This document shows positions 22,877 through 28,950 of a stretch of DNA of 28,950 nt, piece after piece. The stretch is from CAYTRP01 sp964625145. Its GTDB lineage: Bacteria > Sumerlaeota > Sumerlaeia > SLMS01 > JAHLLQ01. Position 1 is the first letter of the stretch, and every line of letters begins with the position of its first letter. A model generated the notes under the pieces. The model made no database searches. It was not told the DNA's origin and saw only the letters and a list, made by a program, of their open reading frames with translations. The stretch covers positions 1 through 28,950 of the forward strand of contig CAZVAQ010000034.1 in NCBI GenBank assembly GCA_964625145.1, read 5' to 3'. A program made the translations under genes and the position numbers.

Positions 22877-24323
22877 AGTCGTTTCCGGTGAGTTCCTTCA
22901 ATTTTCGCGCTGCTTCCCGCCTGACGATGCGGCTCTTGTTTCGCAGGCCGCGGCTCCACTTGCGGAATTCCCGGGGGTCCACCCCCGGCGGGGCCTCTGG
23001 AAGATTCGTGGCATGCCCCCCGGCCGCAATGGACTTTGCAGGGGCAATTTCGGGGGTGGCATCACCTGCGGCCGGCTGCAGGGACCCGGGCTCCACCTCC
23101 GAGACGGGGCCGCCAAAGAGGCTGGCTTCCTCCTCGGCGTCCTCCTGCTCGACGTCCACCGATTCATGCTCGTCGCCGTGGTGATGCGGGTCGGGCCGGG
23201 GCATGAGCGCCTCGTCCTCCGCATCGGTGTCGAGGGCGTTCTTCCGCCATCCACCGCCCTCGGCCATGAGTCGCTCGGCTTCGAGCTGTTCCCACTCGGC
23301 CCGGTCGTGGGCTTCAACGTCGGCCTCGGACAGGCCGGCGATCTCCTCGTCGTGTTCCAACTCCAGTTCGGCCAGCTCCTCATCGGTCAGGGGAGCGTAC
23401 TCGTCCTCTTCCGATCCTGATTCGGATTCCACTGCCGACCTGGCGTCGGACTCGTGTGCGGAAGTGTCTTCCGGGTGCGCGGCAGTCTTTGCCCCCATGG
23501 GCCCTGTGTAATCAGCCGGTTCGCCGGTGGAGAAGCCTTCAGGTGCCTCGGGCATCTGAACATCGGAAGCGACTTCGGTGCTGAGCACGGCACCCTCGAC
23601 CCGGTAGTCTTCCGGTCCCACATGAAAGCGCACCACGGTCGTGCCGAAGACCAGCTCATCACCGTGCTTGATGCGGGACTCGCGGATGGGCGCACCATTT
23701 AGTGTGATTCCGCGCCATGAACCGAGATCCCGAACGAAGAACCCATCCGCGTCGCGAATGATCACCGCATGGCGCTTGGAGACGAACCAATCGTGAAGGC
23801 GGATGTCGTTTTCGTTGGCGCGGCCGACGGTGGTTTCTTCTGCCTGAAGGCGGAACAGGACATTGGCCTGTTTGCCGCGCGTGACCAGCAAGTATCCCCA
23901 ATCGTCGAAAGCGGCTCCGCCAGCGCCCCGGGCCACAAGATCCGCGGAAGAGATGTCCTTGGCGACGCGGGCGGACGGCAAGGGCTCCGGCACTTCGACC
24001 GGGCTGACTTCACCGGCGAATGGCGACAACTCATCGGCACTCATGTGAAAGTGCAGCTTGTGCTTGCCGATGGAAATGATGTCGTTATCTTTCAGCTCGG
24101 CCGTGCTGACCTTCACACCGTTGAGGAAGCTGCCGTTGGCTGAGTTGAGGTCGGTGAGGACAAACTTGCCCTGCTCGCGACGGATGCGCGCGTGGTTGCG
24201 CGAGACCGAGAGGTTCTCCACCACGATCTGATTGTCGCGGGCCCGGCCGATGGTGACCGTCTCCGTGGTCAGGGGGTAGGTCTGGACCACTTGATCCCCG
24301 AGTTTGACAATGATCTCCGCCAT
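22851..24323 (-). CDS. Tandem FHA-domain protein with acidic linker and basic tail
   Basis: 490 aa, no membrane helix. The first FHA domain (about 1-95) has TIGRARDNQIVV, SVSRNHARI and NSANGSFLNG. The second (about 145-240) has TTVGRANENDIRL, VSKRHAVI and DLGSWRGITLNG. Both keep the Gly-Arg and Ser-x-x-His residues needed to bind phosphothreonine peptides. Residues about 245-440 are disordered, strongly acidic, with a His-rich patch (DPHHHGDEHE). The last 50 residues are basic (WSRGLRNKSRIVRREAARKL). GAGG is five bases before the ATG. No Ser/Thr kinase or phosphatase of the PPM type is in the window. It heads the operon with the phosphoesterase, ribD and the peptidase. Confidence 0.92.
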   Translation of the reverse strand: MAEIIVKLGDQVVQTYPLTTETVTIGRARDNQIVVENLSVSRNHARIRREQGKFVLTDLNSANGSFLNGVKVSTAELKDNDIISIGKHKLHFHMSADELSPFAGEVSPVEVPEPLPSARVAKDISSADLVARGAGGAAFDDWGYLLVTRGKQANVLFRLQAEETTVGRANENDIRLHDWFVSKRHAVIIRDADGFFVRDLGSWRGITLNGAPIRESRIKHGDELVFGTTVVRFHVGPEDYRVEGAVLSTEVASDVQMPEAPEGFSTGEPADYTGPMGAKTAAHPEDTSAHESDARSAVESESGSEEDEYAPLTDEELAELELEHDEEIAGLSEADVEAHDRAEWEQLEAERLMAEGGGWRKNALDTDAEDEALMPRPDPHHHGDEHESVDVEQEDAEEEASLFGGPVSEVEPGSLQPAAGDATPEIAPAKSIAAGGHATNLPEAPPGVDPREFRKWSRGLRNKSRIVRREAARKLKELTGNDYDWESEPE

Positions 24324-24355
24324 TACACCTCTAGCCCTGAGTCTTCAAGGTTTGG

Positions 24356-24373
24356 CCCCGTGAGTTGACGGGG
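24356..24373 (-). promoter_or_regulatory. Small hairpin upstream of the FHA operon
   Basis: CCCCGT and ACGGGG pair over 6 bp around a 6-base loop, 33 bases upstream of the FHA start. It lies in the 204-base divergent spacer 24324-24527, which shows no clear promoter boxes. It may be a leader hairpin or an operator. Confidence 0.35.
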
Positions 24374-24527
24374 TGTGCCGCTCCAGCGTCCGGGGGCATT
24401 CTCTGCGTCCTGCCGCGCTCAATTCCACTTCGGAAGGCAAGCCCACGCTTCCTACGGGTGCAACTGCTAACCGCGCGCCGACTGGGCACTCAAGATCACT
24501 CATCCTGACTCCGAAAGGTCCAACCCC

Positions 24528-25643
24528 GTGTCCCCCATCCTTTCGCAACTGTTGATGCTTCTGGCCTTGGCGGCCATCGCCTGGGGACTCGCCCATGTCT
24601 CTGTCCTCTTGGTGCAGCCGGGGGGAGGAGAATCTGGCGGGACGAAGCGGCATCGAACGGGGGGGATCGGTCTGGTTGTCGCCCTGTTGGCCACGGGTCT
24701 GGCCATTCACTTCTTTTCCGAGCGACTCCACTCCTTGGCCGGTCTGTCGAGCGATGCCATACCTCCCCTCCGCCTAGCCGGGTTTGGGATGCTGTTGATT
24801 GGCGGCTTTGTGATTGGCTGGCTGGATGACCGGGGGGGTATTCCCCGGGCGGTCAGCGTAGGGCTGTTGGCGGTCTTGGCGGTGGGGGCTGCCTTGATGG
24901 ATCTGCACCTGCGGCAGATCGCCCTCCCCCGCCTTGGGCCGCTGGACCCACCGCGGGTTGTAGGGGTGGTGCTGGCGGCGGCCTGGCTGTTAGTGGTCAT
25001 GCTGGCGGTGAACTTTGTGGATGTGCTGGATGGCTTGACGGGCCGGTTGACCAACTGGACGGCGCTGGCTCTACTATTCTGCACGATCAATGCGCCTTGG
25101 CGATTCGAGTTGGCCTTGTTGGCTGCCGGGCTGCTGGGGGTTTCCGTCGCTCTGGTCCGGATCAACTCGCCTTTGCGTGAGCCATCCATCCGGCTTGGAA
25201 ATAGCGGCAGCTTTGCGCTGGGTGGCGCCTTGGGTGGGGCGCTGCTGCTGCTGGTGGCCGATGACCTGCGATACACTGGTGAGCGCACCTACCATAACAA
25301 CCTGCTGACGGCTGGCCTGGTGCTCAGCCTGCCCATTTATGACTTTGGGCGGACAATGATCGGGCGGGTGTTCCATGGCAGGCCGCTGTTCGGTTCGCAG
25401 AGTGATGGCTTGGTCAGTCGGCTGCATCGCGCGGTGGGGGGAAATTGGGCGGAGACGATGAATGTAGTGGAGCCATTCCTGATCACGTTTGCGATTCTGG
25501 GAGCTGCGGCGACGCGGTTGGACAATCCATCGAATCCGTCAGCAGAGCGCATTGTTCTGGCGGTGCTGTTGGCGGCGACCGCATGCACGATTTTCCGCCT
25601 GAAGGTTAGGCGGGCGGAACACATGGCCGAGGAGGGGAAGTGA
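24528..25643 (+). CDS. Divergent polyprenyl-phosphate sugar-1-phosphate transferase (WecA/MraY superfamily)
   Basis: 371 aa, about ten hydrophobic helices, GTG start with GAAAGG nine bases before it. The family normally moves a sugar-1-phosphate from a UDP-sugar to undecaprenyl phosphate. The loop motifs align: KRHRTGGIG (40-48), GWLDDRGG with Asp100-Asp101, and NFVDVLDGL (162-170). The third motif, normally GDxGS, is GNSGS with Asn225 in place of the magnesium-binding Asp. The final His-rich loop (normally HLHH) is SDGLVSRLHR, keeping one His300. So the fold and first acidic pair are kept but later active-site residues are not. It may be inactive, altered in chemistry, or a distinct subfamily. 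It ends three bases from the convergent tRNA gene. Confidence 0.85.
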   Translation: MSPILSQLLMLLALAAIAWGLAHVSVLLVQPGGGESGGTKRHRTGGIGLVVALLATGLAIHFFSERLHSLAGLSSDAIPPLRLAGFGMLLIGGFVIGWLDDRGGIPRAVSVGLLAVLAVGAALMDLHLRQIALPRLGPLDPPRVVGVVLAAAWLLVVMLAVNFVDVLDGLTGRLTNWTALALLFCTINAPWRFELALLAAGLLGVSVALVRINSPLREPSIRLGNSGSFALGGALGGALLLLVADDLRYTGERTYHNNLLTAGLVLSLPIYDFGRTMIGRVFHGRPLFGSQSDGLVSRLHRAVGGNWAETMNVVEPFLITFAILGAAATRLDNPSNPSAERIVLAVLLAATACTIFRLKVRRAEHMAEEGK

Positions 25644-25646
25644 GGG

Positions 25647-25722
25647 TGGTGGAGCGTACCGGGGTCGAACCGGTGACCTTCGCACTGCCAGCGCGACGCT
25701 CTACCAGCTGAGCTAACGCCCC
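25647..25722 (-). tRNA. tRNA-Ala (anticodon GGC)
   Basis: A complete 76-base cloverleaf: acceptor GGGGCGT/ACGCTCC, D-stem GCTC/GAGC, anticodon stem TCGCG/TGCGA around loop CTGGCAG, a 5-base variable loop, and T-arm ACCGG TTCGACC CCGGT. The anticodon is GGC, reading GCC. The G3-U70 wobble pair that defines alanine tRNA is present. The discriminator is A73 and CCA is encoded. Its 3' end is three bases from the stop of the convergent gene at 24528-25643. Confidence 0.97.
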
Positions 25723-25756
25723 ACAAGATCGGGTGAAGAATCGCAGGCGGCTGGTA

Positions 25757-25800
25757 CGTCCCGCGACAGGGGCGACAGGAAAGGGGGGAGCCGCGGGACG
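25757..25800. terminator. Inverted repeat between tRNA-Ala and the PHP gene
   Basis: CGTCCCGCG (25757-25765) and CGCGGGACG (25792-25800) form a perfect 9-bp stem around a 26-base purine-rich loop with two GCGACAGG copies. On the plus strand CTTTTGG follows about 10 bases later. It could end plus-strand transcription that has run antisense through the tRNA gene. On the minus strand it lies in the tRNA upstream region. Confidence 0.4.
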
Positions 25801-25942
25801 CGTCAAGGGCTTTTGGGTAGTATTCGGCAGTCTGCTTGATGGGATCGCCCAATAAGATGATGCTTTGCCAATGCCCCTTGCCGCCGGGGCGGCTGGTCGG
25901 ATTGCCTGTTCGCCATTCCAAATGACGCGATTGCCTGCCTCC

Positions 25943-26755
25943 ATGCCCGTTGATTATCATAGCCACACAGTCCTCTGTCATCACGCCTGGGGGACGGTGG
26001 ACGAATACATTGCCCGTGCCCGGGAGATTGGTCTGCGCGAGTTCGGCTTTGCGGAGCACTCCCATTGGATGGTGCCCGTCGACCGCCGGTGCCTGTTCCC
26101 GAGCGATTACGAGATGGGTCGCTATTTGGCGTGGATGGACGAGGCACGGGCGCGGTGGAACAAGCCGGGTTCGGATTTCACGCTGCGTGTTGGGATCGAG
26201 GCGGATTGGAATCCCGCGCGGTTGGACGATGCGATGGCATTCCTGAAGTCCTATCCGTTTGATTTCGTCCTGGGGAGTGTCCACCATCTGGTGAATCCCG
26301 AGACGGGGAACTGGACAAACGCGTGGTGGTTTGAGGCGAAGAATCTGGACGCGTACTACACGGCGTACTTCGATGAAGTGGCCAAGCTGGCACGAAGCGG
26401 GATGTGCGACATCCTGGCCCATCTGGATGTTCCGGTGCGCAGCCGCAAATTGCCGCCTTCGGGCGTGTTGGCGCATGTGGAGCGCATCCTGCCGGATTTG
26501 GTGGAAAGTGGTGTCGCCATAGAGATAAACGCCAGTGGGCGCGATCACGCGAACGGGCACTTCTTCCCATCGAAGGATGTGTTGCGCGCGGTGGTGGCTG
26601 CGAGTGTGCCGGTGACGATCGGTTCGGATTCGCACCATCCGACGCATGTGGGGCGTCATCGGGAGGATGTGTACGCGACACTGCGGGAAGTGGGCGTGAC
26701 GAAGGTGTTGCGGTTTGAACGGCGCGAGCGCGAGCTGATCGACTTGCCGAGTTGA
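25943..26755 (+). CDS. PHP-domain histidinol-phosphatase (HisJ-like)
   Basis: 270 aa. The polymerase-and-histidinol-phosphatase metal site is fully visible: DYHSHT (His6, His8) with CHHAWG, FAEHSH (38-41 region), GIEADWNP, GSVHHL, DILAHLD, and GSDSHHPTHVGRH near the C-terminus. Length and order match HisJ-type histidinol-phosphatases, which complete histidine synthesis, but related PHP proteins hydrolyse other phosphates and no his gene is nearby. I chose the ATG at 25943 because homologues start just before the DYHSH motif; an in-frame ATG at 25922 is possible, and neither has a good ribosome site. It lies 31 bases before dcd. Confidence 0.88.
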   Translation: MPVDYHSHTVLCHHAWGTVDEYIARAREIGLREFGFAEHSHWMVPVDRRCLFPSDYEMGRYLAWMDEARARWNKPGSDFTLRVGIEADWNPARLDDAMAFLKSYPFDFVLGSVHHLVNPETGNWTNAWWFEAKNLDAYYTAYFDEVAKLARSGMCDILAHLDVPVRSRKLPPSGVLAHVERILPDLVESGVAIEINASGRDHANGHFFPSKDVLRAVVAASVPVTIGSDSHHPTHVGRHREDVYATLREVGVTKVLRFERRERELIDLPS

Positions 26756-26786
26756 TCATCATCTTCACGAACAGGATTGCTGGACC

Positions 26787-27320
26787 ATGGTACTTTCCGG
26801 TCTCGAGATCAAGCGACTGCTGGGCGAGAAGATCTTCATCGAGCCCTATGACGAATCGTTGCTGAATCCCAACAGCTACAACCTGCGCCTGCACAACGAG
26901 TTGATGGTTTACGACAACCATGACCTGGACATGCGGCGGCCGAACCCTGCGCATCTGGAAGCGATCCCGGATGAGGGGTATGTGATCCAGCCGGGGCGGC
27001 TGTACCTGGGGCGGACGCTGGAGCACACGCGGACTGAGGGGTTGATCCCCATGCTGGAGGGCCGGTCGTCGGTAGGGCGACTGGGCCTGTTTGTCCATGT
27101 GACGGCTGGGTTTGGAGATGTGGGTTTTTCGGGGTTCTGGACGTTGGAGATTTCGGCGATCCAGCCGGTTCGGATCTATGCGGGGGTGCCGATCTGCCAG
27201 ATTTTCTACCACTCGATTCAGGGGGATTTTGTCCCTTACAAGAGCGGGAAGTACCAGAACAACACGGGTATCCAGCCGTCATTGTTGTATAAGGACTTTG
27301 AAAAGCAGCACGGTGGATGA
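26787..27320 (+). CDS. dcd: dCTP deaminase
   Basis: 177 aa, full length. It deaminates dCTP to dUTP, feeding dTMP synthesis; some family members also hydrolyse to dUMP. The trimeric dUTPase-like fold is recognised by LNPNSYNLRLHNEL, EGRSSVGRLGLFVHVTAGF (91-109), the GDVGFSGFWTLEI block with catalytic Glu121, and the C-terminal KYQNNTGIQPSLLYKDF lid. The GDVGFSG form is one seen in several non-proteobacterial dCTP deaminases. The ATG is 31 bases after the PHP gene, suggesting co-transcription. The stop is followed by a purine heptamer tract and a T-ending hairpin. Confidence 0.95.
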   Translation: MVLSGLEIKRLLGEKIFIEPYDESLLNPNSYNLRLHNELMVYDNHDLDMRRPNPAHLEAIPDEGYVIQPGRLYLGRTLEHTRTEGLIPMLEGRSSVGRLGLFVHVTAGFGDVGFSGFWTLEISAIQPVRIYAGVPICQIFYHSIQGDFVPYKSGKYQNNTGIQPSLLYKDFEKQHGG

Positions 27321-27340
27321 ATGGAGCGGAGTGGCGGAAA

Positions 27341-27368
27341 GAAGGGTGAAGGGTGTAGAGTGAAATGG
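27341..27368 (+). repeat. Heptamer array (unit GAAGGGT) shortly after the dcd stop
   Basis: Twenty bases after TGA, four 7-base units run without a break: GAAGGGT, GAAGGGT, GTAGAGT, GAAATGG. The tract contains no C and follows the sense of dcd. Confidence 0.65.
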
Positions 27369-27440
27369 AACGGATGGCCCGGGGCCGGGGCTTCGGGATA
27401 CGGGCGCTTCGGGGGGTAAGAGTGAGGCGGATCGGCCGCG

Positions 27441-27518
27441 AAAAGGCACACAAGGCACAAGCAGGGGGGGAATGGAGGGGTAACAGCGTCAGGGCCAAGA
27501 TGGCCATGTGCCTTTTTT
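27441..27518 (+). terminator. Probable terminator of dcd with two competing 5' arms
   Basis: AAAAGGCACA (27441-27450) pairs perfectly with TGTGCCTTTT (27507-27516), and six Ts (27513-27518) end the structure. A second AAGGCACA (27452-27459) could pair with the same 3' arm. Inside the loop, GGCC-AAGAT-GGCC makes a small hairpin. The long loop makes this less certain than a compact terminator. The rest of 27321-27592 is G-rich with no gene that I can support. Confidence 0.5.
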
Positions 27519-27592
27519 GGGGGGGCGTGCTGGAGTTTAGGCGATAATCTGGGGGTATCGGGCTTGCGTCGGGCGGGGGGTGGCTGGCAGAA

Positions 27593-28909
27593 GTGTTAAT
27601 TGTAGGACCGAGACCGGAAATTCCGGATATTTACAAAGTGAGCGGACAATCCGAGGCAACTCGCCCCACCATTTTGGCGTTTGGGGCTGGCAAGTGGCTC
27701 TGGCCTGAGGTGGCGGGATCCCCGCGTTATCACCTGTGGTCGCTGGCCGCGCGGGGCTGGCGTGTGATTTATGTGGAACCCCCGATTGCATTCCGGATGC
27801 AGGAAGAAAAGATGTGGACGGCGCCGGACCGGGAGTTCCATGTCGTGCGGCCGGCACGAGTGGTGCCGTTTGCCGTGCGCATGGTGTCGAACTCCTGGCT
27901 GGGCGAGAAGTGGCGCAGCCTGACGTCAGGGGAGATGACGCGGGTGGCGCGCAATGCGTTGGCCGCGTTGAAGCTGAAGCCGGATGTAATCTGGTTCGGC
28001 GCGCCATGGCACAACAAGCTGATGGAGGATTGGCGCAACAGCGGGGCATTGCGCATAGCCCATGTCTATGACGACCTGCCGCTGAGCCCGATCTACAATC
28101 CGGCGCAGTCGAAGCTGCTGTGGGATTGGGAGAAGGAACTGCTGCGGAACTGTCACCTGGTGTTTTGCAGTTCCAAACCGCAATTGGACCGGCGGCGGGA
28201 GTTCAACAAGCGCACGATCCTGCTGGAGAATGCCGTTAGCGACGAGTTTTTCCTGGCGCGCATTCCGAACTCGCAGAACCCAAACACGCCGGACCGGCGC
28301 ACGTTGGAGCAAATCGCGCGACTGGAGCAACTCCAGCGGCCGCGCATCGCGTATGGCGGAGTGGTGGATCACCGGCTCGACACCGAGTACCTGCGCGCGA
28401 TGGCGAACAGCATGGACAATGGCGCGGTGGCGTTGCTTGGGTTGATGGGCGAGGACTTTGACGCGGACTTCAAGCGGGACTTCGAGAACAGCCCGCGCGT
28501 GAAGTTCTTCGGGGATACCCCGCTGCGTGCCTATCCGCATTTGTACGCGCTGGCGGATGTGCTGATCATCGTGCACAAGCGCACGCCGTTCACGGACGCG
28601 ATGCTGCCGGAGAAGTTGGCGGAGTACCTGGCGACGGGCCGGCCGATTGTGTCGGTGCGGCTGCCGGAGGTATGCCGCATTGCGTCGGAGAGCCTGCAGC
28701 CGGGGGCCATCACGTTGGTGGATTCGCCGGAGCAGTTTCCGAAAGCCATTCGTCATGCGGTGGACAACAATTCGCCGGCGCGGGAGGCCGAGCGTGTGCG
28801 GCTGGCGCGGCGGCGGACATGGAGCGCGACGGCGGCGAAGCTGGAGGCGGATCTGCTGGAGGGGATTGTGGCTTTGAGATTGGGGAGCGCACAGACGGCA
28901 ATTGGGTGA
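27593..28909 (+). CDS. GT-B fold glycosyltransferase (GT4-like)
   Basis: 438 aa, no membrane helix. The N-terminal Rossmann domain reads TILAFGAGKW, then SLAARGWRVIYVEPP, and AHVYDDLP. The C-terminal domain has RIAYGGVVDHRLDTEYL, VKFFGDTPLRAYPHLYALADV, and the donor-site segment MLPEKLAEYLATGRPIVS, with Glu619-type glutamate in the PEKxxEY pattern of GT4-like enzymes. Such enzymes build surface polysaccharide or glycolipid; donor and acceptor are unknown. The GTG at 27593 lacks a clear ribosome site; a GTG at 27641 (VSGQSE), just before the conserved fold, is an equal choice. The stop is followed at once by a heptamer tract. Confidence 0.85.
   Translation: MLIVGPRPEIPDIYKVSGQSEATRPTILAFGAGKWLWPEVAGSPRYHLWSLAARGWRVIYVEPPIAFRMQEEKMWTAPDREFHVVRPARVVPFAVRMVSNSWLGEKWRSLTSGEMTRVARNALAALKLKPDVIWFGAPWHNKLMEDWRNSGALRIAHVYDDLPLSPIYNPAQSKLLWDWEKELLRNCHLVFCSSKPQLDRRREFNKRTILLENAVSDEFFLARIPNSQNPNTPDRRTLEQIARLEQLQRPRIAYGGVVDHRLDTEYLRAMANSMDNGAVALLGLMGEDFDADFKRDFENSPRVKFFGDTPLRAYPHLYALADVLIIVHKRTPFTDAMLPEKLAEYLATGRPIVSVRLPEVCRIASESLQPGAITLVDSPEQFPKAIRHAVDNNSPAREAERVRLARRRTWSATAAKLEADLLEGIVALRLGSAQTAIG
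27614..27626. promoter_or_regulatory. Perfect palindrome near the glycosyltransferase start
   Basis: CCGGAA and TTCCGG flank one A. If translation starts at 27641, the palindrome lies 14 bases upstream, where a repressor site would be expected. If it starts at 27593, the palindrome is coding. Confidence 0.3.
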
Positions 28910-28913
28910 GTGA

Positions 28914-28946
28914 GTAGACAGTGGACACAGTGGACTAAAGTGGACA
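28914..28946 (+). repeat. Heptamer array (unit GTGGACA) after the glycosyltransferase stop
   Basis: Five bases after TGA: GTAGACA (28914), GTGGACA (28921), then GTGGACT (28930) and GTGGACA (28940) with 2- and 3-base spacers. The tract may continue beyond the window edge. Confidence 0.75.
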
Positions 28947-28950
28947 GGGT

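Noticed and set aside
27365..27547. Small plus-strand open frame in the dcd-glycosyltransferase spacer
   Set aside because: G-rich low-complexity sequence overlapping a repeat tract and terminator; no ribosome site.
1..28950. CRISPR arrays, transposases, integrases, phage genes or toxin-antitoxin pairs
   Set aside because: None seen on either strand; the repeat tracts are too short and too degenerate to be CRISPR.

Overview
The window reads as a G+C-rich bacterial chromosome segment, probably from an uncultured lineage assembled from metagenomic data: a run of ten Ns sits inside one gene. No gene fixes the phylum. Three hints point loosely towards the PVC/Sumerlaeota/Hydrogenedentota neighbourhood: a pilin-like protein ending in a 'YDPTNG...GNIW' block, a very long GreA-domain protein like those of chlamydiae, and two NtrC-type sigma-54 activators. 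That placement is inference. The genes look like housekeeping and regulatory chromosome. I see no phage, insertion sequence, CRISPR array or rRNA. Coding density is high and no gene-free stretch reaches 300 bases; the longest is about 270 bases at 27321-27592.

Layout. 1-4879: the start of an unidentified membrane protein (-), a prepilin-like protein (+), then two divergent NtrC-family response regulators. The left one is broken by the assembly gap; the right one is translationally coupled to an SGNH hydrolase. 5047-6584 (-): bpt (N-end-rule leucyltransferase) overlapping an SDR oxidoreductase with an altered active site. 6753-9555 (+): gatB, rph and a bifunctional-nuclease-family protein. 9648-12500 (-): PfkB sugar kinase, homoserine dehydrogenase and a protein of unknown function. 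12700-14940 (-): a secreted VIT/von Willebrand A protein, divergent from a small membrane protein and a DUF2911 protein. 16567-19360 (+): the GreA fusion plus a two-helix membrane protein. 19434-24323 (-): a tight four-gene operon, FHA protein, metallophosphoesterase, ribD and M32 carboxypeptidase. 24528-28909 (+): a divergent polyprenyl-phosphate sugar-1-phosphate transferase, a PHP phosphatase, dcd and a glycosyltransferase. tRNA-Ala(GGC) lies on the minus strand between the first two of these.

The least ordinary feature is between the genes. At seven gene ends, the sequence directly after (or spanning) the stop codon is a short degenerate array of 7-base units (in one case 9-base), C-poor and purine-rich in the mRNA sense and oriented with the gene. 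The unit differs between loci (ATGAATT, GGATAAA, GAAGGGT, GTGGACA; AGCAGGGAC for the 9-mer), yet two unrelated genes share an identical 21-base copy. Nested hairpins and mutually exclusive stems occur at several gene ends and leaders. These elements are not explained by the genes and are the best candidates here for something undescribed.
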